Source of the DNA: Jacaranda mimosifolia | Taxonomy: Eukaryota > Streptophyta > Magnoliopsida > Lamiales > Bignoniaceae | Direction of reading: 5' to 3' | Length of the DNA: 64,000 nucleotides | NCBI GenBank assembly: GCA_018894105.1 | Contig: CM032125.1 | Location: 27,451,032 to 27,515,031, forward strand | Shown here: piece after piece, positions 35,941-49,412 of the stretch | Layout: each line of letters starts with the position of its first letter | Position numbering within the stretch: position 1 is the stretch's first letter | Program-made: the position numbers and the translations under genes | Notes under the pieces: generated by a model | What the model saw: only the letters and a program-made list of their open reading frames with translations | Told to the model about the DNA's origin: nothing | The model's database searches: none

Positions 35941-36418
35941 CAGTAGCGTATCCAAAAATTTAGATAAGTGGGGTCAAAATATTAATAAATTTTTTTAAAA
36001 TAATTAATATTTAATAAAAATAAAATTTAAATACATTAATCCAATTATTTTCTACGAGTTTTCATATTATGAAACATCGTCATAATATCATCATTTGAAA
36101 TGCTCATAAATACTTTTCTTTCTTTATAAGTTATCAAACAATCATTAAGGCAGTCATCATTCAGTCGGTTCTGCAAATTAGTTTTGATAAATTTTATTGC
36201 CAAGAAAGCTCTTTCTGCACTTGCAGTAACGATCAGAAAAAGCAACGAAAATTTCACCAACCATCGACCAACTGTGCTGGGGTCATTTTGATATTAAGTG
36301 GGGTCAAAATACTATATATCCATCATTTTTATATAAATATATATACATATATATATATAAAAAAAAATAGTAAGTGGGGTCAATTGACCCCACATATATG
36401 AATGTAAATCCGCCACTG
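35941..36418 (-). mobile_element. hAT-type element fragment with CAGTGGCG ends
   Basis: Ends 'cagtagcgtatccaaaaatt' and 'aatccgccactg' form an inverted repeat (CAGTGGCGKATYYA pattern). Flanks 'aattcccca' and 'aatttcccca' look like one duplicated target that has gained or lost a base. 'gtggggtcaa' words occur near both ends. It contains the C-terminal end of a transposase on the minus strand. A longer relative is at 58158-59425. Confidence 0.75.
36045..36260 (-). pseudogene. C-terminal fragment of hAT transposase
   Basis: 71 codons with TASAERAFLAIKFIKTNLQN and LNDCLITYKERKVF followed by MFHNMKTRR, the typical hAT dimerisation tail (TASAERAF-SAMK type). Only this last part of the protein remains inside a 478-bp element, so it cannot be an active transposase. 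The frame is open, showing either a fairly late internal deletion or chance. Confidence 0.8.
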
Positions 36419-37250
36419 AATTTCCCCATGTCTATATTAAAATTAGTTGATTGTTTTGGCACAAGAGTAACTAAAATAAATCTTCCATGTAGAAGTAAAT
36501 AGATGGTATTTATTCACACAAAATTTGCCATATCATTTAGTATATTAAATAACACATAACCACAATTTAATTATTAACTTTGTAAATTTATTACCAACTA
36601 GCATTTATAACACATTAATCACAAAACTAGCCATTAGTTTGCCACACTTATATATTGCCACACTATGATAATTTACACATATTAGTGAATCAATAATTTT
36701 CGTGATTAATATCACATTTTTAGGTAAAGCAAATGTAATCAAATATCACATTTTTAGTGAATAAACAAGTGCTGAATACTCCACTATAGGACTAATCTCA
36801 TAAATTTTAGGTAAAGCTAATGTAATCAAATATTGCAGAACTAAAATTCAACATTCTAGAATACTTATGAACAATTTTACCTGTACCTGACATGCAAGCA
36901 AATACAATATCTAATACTCATGATCTCTTTGACCTCCAAGTTAGACCAAGAAAAATAAAATTAAGGAACTTACTTAGCATACCTGATTGTTGCCTCCGTG
37001 TACTGATTCTACTCTATGATACGCCGAAGCAGTGGAGTATTTGACAAGTTCAAATCTCTGTTTATGTATTATACAATTAGCACATGACTTTAGCAAGCCT
37101 CAAATAGCTTGGCCACAGAATGCATACTTGTTGAATCTCCAAATTTTCGGGCATCAAATTTACATGTGAAGACAATAAATGAGAGTAAAACTTATTTAAT
37201 TATAATCATAGAATTTTACTAATACACAAATCACTATTATAATTTTAGAA

Positions 37251-37903
37251 TATTATAGTGGATATTATATGATTTGTATTAAAATATAAATATAAAATTT
37301 TATCATCATCATAAATATAAATATGTAAAATTAAAATGCATAGAAACAATAAATCAGCCCGCATAAAAGATTGAAGAAAATGACTTGGAACAATGGAGAG
37401 TCACCACACTTGTCGCTATTTTAAAGCCCTGATTGCCTCCCTTCGTGTAGGTACTAACGGCTGATCATGACTCCATCCCGTTAGTTTTGAGCGGTGTCTC
37501 GTTCCATGTGCACAATCACAAGAAGACTAGAAACCAATCCATATTCATGTTGCCAAAGCACAAAATTCTTGTGGGAGAATAAAAAATAGAAGATGCTAAA
37601 ATTCATCAACTCAATGTACCAAATGAAAAGGTAATGACCCTTTAAATAGGTGAATAAAATTTGATCATTATAAATAATTTAGTAGCCTAATAGAAAATAA
37701 TAAAATCATAATAAACACAATAGGAAATAGGCCACATGAATATATATAATAAAATGGTCAAACATCATAAAACCACAATAAAATTGATATAATAAATGAG
37801 CCATTAACCTTAAATAAATAAAAAACTAAATAGACAAATAAAATAAAATAAAATATTAAAAATAAGTAAATAATTAAAAAAAAATTGAAGTTTATTTCCA
37901 ACA
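37251..37903 (-). repeat. 5' LTR of inverted LARD-like element
   Basis: Reverse-strand match of the other LTRs ('gaaaccaatccatattcatg', 'tcatcaactcaatgtacc'). The right end 'tttatttccaaca' is intact; the left end is degenerate. Confidence 0.75.
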
Positions 37904-37908
37904 GAATA

Positions 37909-38610
37909 TTATGAAATCCCCCTTCCCAAACAGCTATATGAAACAGCCTCCTTGGACCAGTCACCAGAAGCCGCCATTTAAGAAATCTAGCCATGATTCT
38001 TATACAAAATGGGGTTAAAATCAATCCCATTTTGAACGTTCCTGCTGCGAACCTGTTTGATTTGGGTTTCATCTTTCCTGCTACAGAGTAAATATCTATT
38101 TCTATTTTTCTCTCTCCTTCTTTTTCTTTTTTATTACAAAATATTATAGTTATTTTAAAATTTATCTCGATATTATCATTCATCAAATTAAATAATCAAT
38201 ATAATTATTTACTTTTATCATTCATCTTATCCCATAAAATAAATATTATTTTAAAAAAATATAAAATTATCTCAATCTTTAATTCTATCCCTTATTAATT
38301 TCATTATGTAATTCTACGTCCCATATCAACAAAAAAAAAGGCTCTTGTGTGATAATACAATCCAATTATATATCTATCACATATAAGGCATTTACACAAA
38401 CATAAAATTCTAGCTACCAATCATTTTGAAGTCCATATCAAGACTCATGATTCACAATTCATCAAAACAATTGCTAACAAATTGAGTCAAGCTGTCAAGC
38501 TAAATTAATTTTTTTAAAATTAATTCGAAATTCTATAAAAAATTTAATTAATTAAATTCAGCAAAAAAAAAAAAAAGTTGTAATAGTTAATAAACCTAGG
38601 TCAAGAACCC
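37909..38610. other. Gene-free spacer
   Basis: AT-rich. The minus-strand ORF at 37758-38186 straddles the LTR boundary and is not a gene. Nothing else recognised. Confidence 0.4.
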
Positions 38611-39068
38611 AAAGGGCTTGTTTGTTTATAAACTTTCAATTCATTTTCTAACTCTTAAAGCTTAAAGAAACAAACACTACACATTTCCCATTTCACTCCC
38701 GAAATACAAAATTTATCCTCAAAAATTTCCTACTATTCACACCTCAACACATTCCCCAAAGTTCTAATAAATTGTCTCATCATTACAAATATATACACAT
38801 ACTACAATTCATTCAATCTATATATATATATATATAAATAATTTTAAAATACTTATTTCACCCCACAAATCTAACAAAAAAAATCATTAATGTGACATTT
38901 TATTTTTTTCAAAACACAAACAAACAAATAATTTTCTCTCAATTCAGTCTCTATTTACCTCCCAAAATACAGACAAACAACCATCATATATTTCCCAATA
39001 TCAATTCTCAAAATCCATTCTCTTAAAAAAATTTGAGAGAATGCCCAATTTATATCTAAACAAAGCCT
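38611..39068. repeat. MITE forming the upstream region of the TOC34 gene
   Basis: The left end 'aagggcttgtttgtttataa' and right end 'ttatatctaaacaaagcctt' are imperfect inverted copies, and the inner arms ('attttctaactctt' against 'aatccattctcttaa') partly pair. It stops about 30-60 bases before the presumed TOC34 leader, so proximal promoter sequence may lie inside it (inference). Confidence 0.5.
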
Positions 39069-39099
39069 TCAAATATTTTTGGGCCTTTCCAATTTTCAC

Positions 39100-39717
39100 C
39101 CTTTTATTAATAAAACGACAAGACGATTTAGAGAGCGAAAGAAAGAGCCAAAGTGGATTGGAGACGGTGAAGTGAAAGATAAGGTTTTCAATTGTCATCG
39201 ACTTTGCATTCAGAGTAAGGGTTCTCTAAAACCCTTCTCATTTTCCTTTTTCTCTTCCTCTATTTCTCTAGGTTTTGGCCATTGGAGGCTATTGAAGATT
39301 AAACGTGACTCTGTAAGCTTTCTCATTTCTTTCCAATTTCTTTCTTCGTCTTCTGTTTTCTTCTTGCAATAATTCCTGTTCTTTAGCTTTCATCTATTTC
39401 TTTTTGTTTGTTTTCCGGGTTGATTTATACAATTCATTTTATTTTTATGCGCTTTTAAGAGTTTTTCCCACCAATTGTGTTTCTCAATTTTATTTTATTT
39501 TTTTGGGTGAGGGTGGCTGCTGTCAAAAAAGCTGTTATCTTTACGAATTTGTTTCAATTAAAGTAAGGTTTTAGAGTTTTCGTTTAGAATTAGCTTGTCG
39601 TAACCATTTTTCTTTTTTACCTTTATCTTCTTTTTTTCTTGGAGTATCTATTTTGGAGTTGCTATCTCTTTGGCATAATTTGATTAGGGGTTTCTGTTGG
39701 ATAGTTGACAGCGACAA
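39100..39717 (+). promoter_or_regulatory. Leader and leader intron of TOC34 gene
   Basis: A pyrimidine-rich leader ('ttcctctatttctctaggtt') lies before a good donor GTAAGC at 39313 and an acceptor ACAG at 39708-39711, six bases before the ATG at 39718. A leader intron of about 400 bp is therefore likely, although the cap site cannot be read. A TATA-like 'attaataaaa' is at about 39105. Confidence 0.5.
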
Positions 39718-42700
39718 ATGGCGGCACAATTAATCAAAGAATGGACTGCAATTCAGCAATTTCCTGCAGCAACTCAGGAGAAATTGGTTGACTTGTTGGG
39801 AAAATTAAAGAACCAGGTTCAAAATTTTTGCTCTGAGCTTAGACAATTGACATTGCATTATATACCCTTTTGGTTACCAGAAAAGTGGATTAAGAATTTG
39901 AAATTAAAATTCTTATGTTGAAAATGAAAAGAAAAATCTAAAATCTCAATAATCAATTGCTACTTTATTTGCACCAATTTTTTTTAGGCAATTACTATGG
40001 TTAACATATCTATGCGGCTTTATCAACTTCTTTCTATGTAAATTGAGTTTTGGGTGGTGACATTGTGTTATTTTTTTGTAGAATGTTGACACACTGACGA
40101 TTCTTGTGATGGGGAAAGGTGGTGTTGGAAAATCTTCAACTGTTAATTCTATTATAGGGGAACGAGTGGTCACTGTCAGTGCTTTTCAGGTATATATCTT
40201 CTGGCTCTGATTTTTACATGAAACTGTGTTTTTGATATGACTAGCAATCGCGGTACGTAGTCCTTTGAATGCACACGCTTAGTTTGCACTAACTGGTTGC
40301 TAGCATGCATAACACTATATGCGTTTAACATTCGGATAGATTAAGTTATGTAAATAATTCTACCGATGGTAATATATTCTTCCATTTTTGTACCTAATGA
40401 GTGTTGTGACAAATTTAAATTACATGTATAAAATTACAATCATACCAAGAGTAAATGAATCCTTTTTATTGATGTAACATGTACCTAATGTGTGCAAATT
40501 AAAGCATCTGCTGACACATCCCGTAGTACATAACTTATTTATACTCTTCACATTCTACTGTAATTTGGTTTTGCACTTCCTTTGTTGTTTTTGCCTTCTG
40601 CTCTAGTTAATTAGTGACTTGCATGTATTTAGAATAGGAAGCACTTATAACAATTAAATTGAGTAGAGTCTTACCAGAAATCCAATTCTTCTGTCAAGTT
40701 GTTCAAAAATATGTTGACATGGAAAGGAGAATTAAATTATGAATTACAATAACATTCCGTCTAATTATAGAACACATTTGTGCATATGGTACTAAAAACC
40801 AAGTGCATAATGCAATTCTCGTGGTCATATAAGCAATACATATGCACATGAAACATTTTTCTAGTTTAATTTACAACTTCCCACCAAGACTATATGTATC
40901 ATCCATTACTCAAGAAAGGTAAACTTGTGGCTGGTTGTACAGAATGCAAATTTCGAGGTCATATAACCAATACATAATGGAAAATGAAGAGTTCTCCATT
41001 TTCTAAAATTATTAGTTCTTAGCTTGAACTAAAACGAATTGCTTTGGGCGGTGGGTAAAATGGTGGATGTGTTTTAGTCAACATTAATAAACTGCGTCAA
41101 GGCAATAGTACAACAGTAGCTGAGTAATGAAAAAACCTGTTGAATCTTGCATGATGTTTGCTGCCAGTGCCGTCAGACTTTGTCGGAAGCTCACCTTTTG
41201 CTATGGCTACCTTTATTTACATCAATGCAAAACTTGATACATCAATAAAGTTAAACTCCTTCCCCCTCTGGAAAAATGGTTAGAGAACTCTACATAAAAA
41301 TGGGGAAAAAGAGAGAAAGAAATCTAAAATTAGATTTAGTAGAATCAAAATATCTCCATTTCATCAAAATGTATCCAGCTAATTAGTAGAGAATATGAGA
41401 TGGGAGGCAGGCAGCAAATTAGACATGACTTCCTATGGTTGTATATTCCTATACGCACACAATAATTGAAGAAAAATCACTCAGAAAAGAATTACTGAAG
41501 AAGGCATAGAAGTGCCAAGATTTTTATGCTTAACTCTGCCGAAGAATCTGTCTTTCAGGATGGATAAGCAATGAATATCATACTACTGGTCAATACTTCA
41601 CCAAAATTAGCAATGACGCACAGATCTCATCCACATTTGGACTAAAACAATTAAAATAAATGACCTCTTTTGGATGGGGGGAATTCACGTTTAGACTAAA
41701 CAATTAAAAAAAAATTATTCCCTCTTTCGAATGGAGGCTTGCTGTAAATACCTCAATGTTATTACCAAATCAATTTTGGAGAAAATTTCTTATATTCTTC
41801 TCGATTTAGCCTTCCTCTTAAATTCCCCCATTTTTGCATGCATCCACAGCCTCATGACACTCAAATCGCCAGTACCCGTTGAAAGTTTTCGTTTTGATTT
41901 AAGATGTTCAATTTGGCTTTGATTTGGGATGAGAGGTGGAATGAATTGGAGATGTTTAAACCCTGGTTGTTTCTTTAATTTGTACTTAATTAATCCATCC
42001 ATCCAAGAGGATGGGAAGTTAAAGTTTTGGTGTGGCAGTGTTACATTTGTCATTTGTGAGTTTAAAAAGCTTTCTCTTTTTATATAATTAGATAGATTAT
42101 GGTTTATGCATGATGTGATTTCCCATATCCTAACAAATGCTTTCCTTTGCATTTTATTTCAGTCTGAAACCCCGAGACCAGTGATGGTGTCACGATCACG
42201 ATCAGGCTTTACGTTGAACATTATTGATACCCCGGGGCTTGTTGAAGGAGGATATGTCAGTGACCAGGTGTTGGATACCATAAAAAGGTTTGAGGCAGTC
42301 ACATATTATTCGTTTTATTATGTCTAATTAAAATATAGTTCCCAAACATTTTTGTCATTTTGACCCCTTTGAGCAAAACAGATCTTTTTTGTTGCTATAA
42401 CTTTTTTCCTTTTCTTTGGGTAGCTTTCTGGGCAGGTTCCTTATGACGAAGACGATAGATGTTTTGCTTTATGTGGACCGTCTGGATGCATATAGGGTGG
42501 ATAATTTAGACAAACAGGTTGTGAAAGCCATCACTGACAGTTTTGGCAAAGAAATATGGCATAAGGCAATGGTTGTCCTTACACATGCTCAGCTCTCACC
42601 TCCAGATGCATTGAGTTATGAGGAGTTTTTTTCGAAGAGATCGGAGTCTCTTTTGAAATGTGTCCGACAAGGAGCTAGGATTAGCAAAAAGGAGGTTCTG

Positions 42701-45136
42701 GTATGCTCCAACTTGTATCATTTACATTTTAACTCTTCTTAAGTCAAGTTCATTTTCTATGATATCCTCAATTCTAATCTATACACTCAGATAATGAATT
42801 TAGTTCATGAGTAAAAATCTAATATACTTTGTTTTTCCTTAATGGTTGATTGGGAACCAGGTGGGGGTGAGAGGGGATTATGATTGTTCCTTTACTTATA
42901 ACTTGAATTTGTTCTTTAGTTTGTTGGGCGATTAGAAAACTATATAATTGGTGGGGTTGGTTGTAGGCAGTTAACTTTTAAAAGATATTGCGTTCTGACT
43001 TTAGTCCTTACGTAAGGACTGTAATTTTATACACTTTTGACTTTGGATTGGGTCTTTATGGACAAATAATTTTATCACAGCTTCACTGCTATAATTAAAT
43101 TAGGCTGAAGACATAATAACTTGATCTAGGCTTGATTTTGTCAAGAGCGATTGAATAGCCTTAGTATTTGGTGCAGAAATTGATTCCAAGGATGATTTTT
43201 GCCTATGCAAATTGAAAAGATTTATTGGGTATAACCTGTTTAGGCTTCCATAAATGCATCTTTGGTGATTTGGGTGATTTTGTCTGGATAGTTGTGGGTG
43301 TAATTGTTTGTGTTTATGATTCAAGGCCATATGCGTCTCCAGGTACTTTCCTAGAACCGGTGAAGTGTCTCAGAAACTCGACAAAAACTATTTGTTTAAA
43401 AGAGATCTATACCTTAGTTCTTGATATTATGAGAAAACAATACATTGTTGTTGACCCTGGTCCAGGCATGCAATTTCACATGTAGATTGAGCTTTATATC
43501 CTTAGATATATTGATATGAGCAGTGTTTGAAAAGCGCAAAGCATTGAGCAAGGCTTTCCACATGACCTGGAGTGTGAGCCTTATGCCCCATGAATTATCC
43601 TATTTAATATTGTTGAACCATTAAAGGTGATATTAAAATTAGAGATCATGAAAAACAATAATCAGTATAAAAGGCATATAAATAGAAACAACTAAAAAGA
43701 AGAATTAACAAAATTGATTAGATCTTTAATAACAAAACAAATTAGATATTTTTTATTATCATTTCTGAATAAAATAAAGGCTCGACAGTACAAGGCTTAC
43801 GGATGTGAATATAAATGCTTTTCTCTGAAGTATTTATTTTCAAGTGGTTATAGGTTGAGTTTCTTTATCAAAATTCCATGTAAGTGAGATGGTGGGAAAA
43901 TGTTCTGGGTTCCGGTACTTGATGACTTCACAAATAATGTGCAGAAAAAAAAGTGGTTCAAATTGATTCTTTTGCAACATACTTAAAATTTTAAAATATA
44001 CATATATTTTAAAAAAATATAAATCATCTAAATTTTCAGCCTTATTACTTTAATCATTATTGTCAAACAAAACATTCAAATACAATCTCATTGTCATTCC
44101 AGAATTATAAATCTTCAATTTTTGAAAATGCTGGAAACAGAAAATGAAAATGAAAACTTATCCAAAAGGGCCCATTTTTAAAGATGTAAAACAATGAGAA
44201 ATGTGTTTCTCATATCAATGCCTATGTTAATGTGTTATTTTAGACTGCAGAATTACTTTTCTTTGGCCCTTCCTTTGCACAAGATAAATTTTGATGTCTG
44301 GAGGAAGAACCTAACCTCATTTACCGTTGCCAAAATTTCACAGAGTTTCCAAAATTTGAATTGCTAAGTGCAGATTTGGCCTCATTATTGCTTGCTTGTT
44401 TCCCTCCAATCAGATTGTACTTCTAATGAAATACTGAAAGCGTGGTCTTGCAGTTGGCTTTCTTGTTTATACTTCGTCTACTATTCCTGATTTTGGCTCT
44501 CTTCTCTCCAACCATTGTAGCTGTGTCTGTCTGCACATGCTTGATGTTTTGCATCGAGATCATGTATGGAGAACATTGTTAGGTTTCCATTTGTCTTACT
44601 CTGACTATTTTTCTGTTACTGTTCTTAGAAATTTGCTATTCCTGTTGCTTTGGTTGAGAACAGCGGGAGGTGTAACAAGAATGAAAATGATGAGAAGGTA
44701 GATTTCTTCCAACTTCAGTTCTTGCCCTCACTTTTTGTGAGAGTTTCAAACTTCCTTTTAGTTCCTGAGATGACTTTTTCTGGATTGCAGATTCTTCCAA
44801 CTGGTGCTCCTTGGATTCCTACCTTGGTCCATACCATCACCGACGTCGCCTTAAATGGAAAAGGAGGTATTCTTGTCGACAAGAAGTTGATTGAAGGGCC
44901 AAATGCTAATGACAGGGGAAAGATATTCATCCCTTTAATCCTAGCATTCCAAGTAAGCTTTCATCATTTCTACGCCTTCATGGTCCTGTTATGTTTTTAT
45001 CTAGGTAGAAGAAATTTTAAGATCCAATCTGATCGTCCTTTTCTCCCTCTCATCACAGTACTTTTTTATCATCAAACCAATTCAGAAGTGGATCAAGGAC
45101 GATGTTGCTAGGGAGAATAAGCCGTCCTGGGCGTGA
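39718..45136 (+). CDS. TOC34: TOC34/TOC33-type GTPase of the chloroplast outer envelope
   Basis: GTP-dependent preprotein receptor of the TOC import complex, anchored in the outer chloroplast membrane with the GTPase facing the cytosol. Coding exons: 39718-39816, 40082-40189, 42163-42287, 42436-42700, 44629-44697, 44791-44952, 45059-45136; all introns GT-AG; 301 residues, about the size of known family members (near 300). P-loop GKGGVGKSST (residues 44-53), DTPG switch II, THAQ and ENSGRC base-recognition motifs are all present. Arg131 in YVDRLDAYR matches the arginine reported to act across the dimer. The C-terminus has one membrane segment (IFIPLILAFQYFFIIKPI) followed by a short basic/acidic tail. 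Exon starts were chosen by frame and family match. Exon 4 has a second in-frame acceptor at 42421-42423 (adds four residues). Nothing broken is seen. TOC33 and TOC34 cannot be told apart safely. Confidence 0.93.
43518..43800. repeat. Possible hAT fragment in TOC34 intron
   Basis: 'cagtgtttgaaaagcgcaaa' at about 43520 resembles a hAT terminus with GCGC subterminal words and lies inside the 1.9-kb intron 42701-44628. No partner end or target duplication was found. Confidence 0.3.
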
Positions 45137-48100
45137 AATAACAATCATGAGGATCTTTATTTCTGCTTTATTTTGTTATGTTTCTTCATTGTTCTTCGCT
45201 TGTTGCCTTTTTGTCAGTCATAGTGGATCTGAGTATCTGTTAACATTAGTGATGCCCGGCTGTAGTATTCAATCGGATTTCCTTATAGAGCTGTCTTTTT
45301 GCTCATATTCTTCAATCTCAACCAGTGGAAAGCGACAACTCTGTTCTTGTTATGTGTTGAATTAATGGAGATGGTCATGCTTCTTGGCATTTTACTGTTT
45401 TTCTGTTTGCCTTTAGATTGCATAACTGCAGGTATACCAAAAACCTGTTGCCAAAACATTCCAGCATCAAATTATTTGGTTTTTTTCTGCAAGTTAAAGA
45501 ATTTCATGTATTCCACTTAGTATACGTCGTTATAAAATGTTGACGAGAATATGGTGATGTCATAAAGATAAATGTTGATGTCATTATATATGATATGGGG
45601 ATTTAAATATATTGGAGTCGCGAACATGTTAAGAGTGAATTCCAAGGGCATAGCATGTAATTTTTTCACCTCAATGTAACTCATGTTATACTTTCAGTAC
45701 TGAAAATAATAATCCGCGTAGTCGACCTGTAAATGGTAAACCTAGTGAACGTTATCAGATTTTATTACATTTATCTACGCAAATGTTAATACACGCACAG
45801 TGTATATTCATATTATTAATAAATATCAGGTTTTTTTTTTTTTTTTTTTGGTATATTTTTAGTGATATATCTAAAATGTATTTATTTTTATTTTTTAATT
45901 TTTATAACTATACCGTATATAGTAATTATCATTTACAGTTTATGTGCTCTATATCAAAATAATTGATATTATATATAAAAATAGATGAATATTTATGTTT
46001 ATTCTGAGTGGTGGCAAGTTGGGTTGCACGCTATGGTTCCGACCTAATCAACCTAGTCTAGGTTGGGTTTAGTTTAAAGTATTTTGAGTGGATTCAACTT
46101 GATTGAGTTAAATTTAAGTTGAGCTTGATTGGGTTTCATTGGGTTCAATTTCAATTAAGTCTTGGATTGTAAATGGGTCCAAGAATCTAACTTAAAAAAG
46201 AAATAAACAAATAAAATTTGATTTAATTTTAATTATTACTAATTTATAAATTTATGTTTATATCCGTCAAATAATTTTTAAAAGTCATTATTAAGACTAT
46301 ATTGAGTATTCTACATAGAATCATTTGTTAGCATAGCAGCAAAAAGTAGCAAGAAGTTTACATTATATACGACAAAAAGTTTGACATATGCGTAAAATGT
46401 GTGAAAATTGCTTGTGTGTATATATTATGTGTTTATAAGTTTTCATGGTCTACTGCTAAAGAAGGGAAGCTTGTAAAATATGAGTAAAAAGAATTAAGCA
46501 AAGGTGGCATGAATTTTTATAACTAGCAATCGAGGTAAATTCGATGCACGTGTCAAATTTTTTACAATATATTGTTAATAAAATAAATATTTATTTAGTA
46601 TAATATTAGTTTTCTAATGAATGTTTATTTTAATATAATATTAATTTTTTAAGTAACATTTGGCATTTATTTAGTTTTTAGTACAATAGCACAAAATTAT
46701 AATAATATGATAATTATATGTAAAGAATGTGTGGGTTGTAAATGGTTGTTACTACATAAGCTGTAGTTATGAGTATTAAATAAAAGAAATTAAAGTATTT
46801 TAGATACATCAATAAAAATATACTAAAAAGGGGAATAGATGCTTTATTAGTAGTATAGGTAGTTTGTCCAATTAATGTAGTCTGGTTGTAGTATGGAAAC
46901 AAAAGGAGAAGATGCAAGGATCGCATGCGCCCCTATCATATAATACAACAAAACCCAATTAAATTAAGACCTTGTTTGTATATCTTTTTCCGTGACAGGA
47001 TTTGCATGAGAAAACTACAAGCTGGTTATCCACGTGTAACTCGAGACTCACTCGAGTATGATACATGCATGTGTATGTATAATTTATTTTATATTTTCAT
47101 TATTAATGCTGGGAGTATCTTAACAAGTGCCCTTAATATATAATCATTTTGTCATGCCTTATTATCATTTATTTGGATTGAATGATAAAGAATACATAGG
47201 TGCGTAGTTATTTTTTTGATTTGTTTCTATATGTGCAAAATGAGGGATAAATAAACCGACCACAAGGGTTTATTTATTCATTGCTTGGGTCTTGTATTCA
47301 ACTTACTTATTTGGATTTAATCAAGTTGCTTTAATGGTGAACATAACATAACAAACAACAATCATATAAGTATATATACGTACATGTAATTATGTAAATC
47401 AAACTATATTATAATGATAAAAAATTGCACAAATTTTTACATGATAAACAATCATGCGATAATTATAACTTAAAATCCCAACCAAACGTGCCCTAATAGA
47501 TATAACTAGTTTTACATGCTTCAGGTATGGCTGGAATTTCCCCCTAATGTCATCATGAACAACCAAGTGAAAAACCACACGTACCAAAAGCCAAGAAAAA
47601 TAATAGACAAGAATAAGCTGGATCGGATCAAATTTATGCGAAAAACTTCATGAATATTAATTTTCTAGTATTAATTATTAGTCATGTAGTATGTTAAAAA
47701 CTAAGGCAATGTTTGATATTATTTTTCTTAGTGTTGTGGGAAAAATATTTTTAGGAATGAGTTGAGGGAATGTGATGTATATTTGTTCTTTTGAAAAATT
47801 ATTTTAGGAATCGAGTGATATATTTGGTGTTATTTTAAAAGTGGATCAAATTGCATGATATATATATATATATATATCAAATCAGTATCTCACTAAAAAA
47901 AACAAAAAACATAAATAAATAAGTACAATATTAGTGGTAAAATATAATAAGTGACAATACAAAAATTAGTATTAATGACATATATTAACAGTTTTTATTT
48001 TGTCATAGTAATATTTTTTAAGCAATAGTAATTTTTGTCAGGTCAGAATATAGCTTCATAGTGACAAATGTTAATACTTTAAAGTATTATCATTAAGAAT

Positions 48101-49412
48101 TAACGACATCTCATAGCAACAACCTAGTGACAATGAAAATCATATCACTTATATATTTATATATAAATATTTTTAATCTAAATATTGATTTTTGATTTCA
48201 TAAATTAAAAATCTATAGCAAATTAAATTAAATTATATCCTAAAACAACTTGTTGTGCATATTCCTATAGATGCAACATCTTTTTCCACAAGAACAACAA
48301 TGTTTGATTGATATTTAAATTTTCAATTCAAAAAACTTTTGGCATGTAATGGAATTTAAGTTTGAACTTTTGAATGTAATGTACTTTAAATTTGGTCTAT
48401 TTTAAATACTTAATATATAAGTTTCAAACTACAATATTATTATTATGCTTTATGTATTTGTTCAATTTAATGTTTGAAATTTGTAGTCTTTTTTTTTTGT
48501 AGTTTTATTTAGTTAATATTTGAGTAACATTAAGTTTATATTTAAATATTATAAAAAAATAATAATAATAAAATAAAAAAAAATTTACAAGTACCTGTGG
48601 GTTACCCGTTACCCATCCTTATGGGTAACGGGTCCCATATCTTGTATTCATTAAAAAACAAGTAAAACTTACTCGTGGGTAAATTTACTTAACCCGTTGA
48701 TACCCATAATTGGGTTACCCATGGGTACCCAATTGCCAGGTGTAATTGGAAAGCTACTAAAACTGCTACTTTACTTTTGAGGATAATAGAGTGAAAATAT
48801 ACAAAGTTATACAAAGATTTCGTACGTGAATAAACCAGCTATTTAACTATGGTTAATTCCTCACTTAAAAAAAAAAAAAAAAAATCCTCCTTGAGCTCAA
48901 TATTTTTTTACATAAATAAATAATTCATTTGGAACCTTTTTTGGTGAAATGCACGGGAAAATACTAATGCACAACTCGGCATATGAATAAGGGTACATAT
49001 GAAGCAATATATTTCAATTGCCATTTTCCAAATACCGACCTTAATAAATAAAAAAACAATTAATTAGAATCATTATTAATATTACTCGATGACCTCTTCC
49101 TTGAAATTTGTATCCCGTACATGTCCAATTCGTTATTTATTTTTAATTATAAAGTATGTCTTATTCGTCCAATAAAATCCGACAAAAGAACAAATAAGAG
49201 AAAAATGTCCTGTCGCTTTCTATAAATTTGACAAATAAAATTACTTTCTATTTCTTTTTAATTTTATGTATCTTAGTTGATTGGACACAGAATTTTAAAT
49301 AAAAATTTTACGTATACTTACATAAAGTTACCCTCAAAAGTAGCAGATTTCAGGATACTTACGAAAATAGAAAATTTCATTTCTAATAGTAACATATATA
49401 TAGAAAAAATAG
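45137..49412. other. TOC34 3' region, then gene-free AT-rich DNA with MITE debris
   Basis: The first few hundred bases should hold the TOC34 3' UTR. A T run is at 45831-45849. About 46010-46170 has 'gttgggtt' and 'caacctag' words like a hAT-type MITE remnant. 47702 starts 'aaggcaatgtttgatattat', like the left end of the MITE at 51587, but no right end is seen. About 47890-48150 has CACTA-like 'cactaaaaaaaac' and 'tagtgaca' words. About 48590-48745 has repeated 'ttacccgttaccc' and ends 'attgccaggtgta', probably another hAT-type MITE. No gene is supported. Confidence 0.5.

Larger units (their letters stand above)
33203..37903 (-). mobile_element. Second LARD-like LTR element, inverted relative to the first
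   Basis: Same family as 12763-30089 but on the minus strand. A perfect 5-bp duplication gaata lies at 33198-33202 and 37904-37908. LTRs at 33203-33837 and about 37251-37903; the interior contains the inverse of the conserved non-coding blocks ('gcaacttata', 'acaagtgcatgtt', 'ctctgtgctagtccctcgag'). No gag-pol. A purine tract (read on minus, CCTTGTGGGAGAT) adjoins the LTR at 33838. LTR ends are mutated (TATTG instead of TGTTG). Confidence 0.85.

Noticed and set aside
37758..38186. 142-codon minus ORF
   Set aside because: Crosses the LTR boundary at 37903 and is hydrophobic low-complexity sequence.
43100..43485. ORFs within the TOC34 intron
   Set aside because: No domain, no splice support; ordinary intron sequence.
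46010..48750. Several MITE-like segments as complete elements
   Set aside because: Only one plausible end seen for each and no target-site duplication, so listed only as debris.
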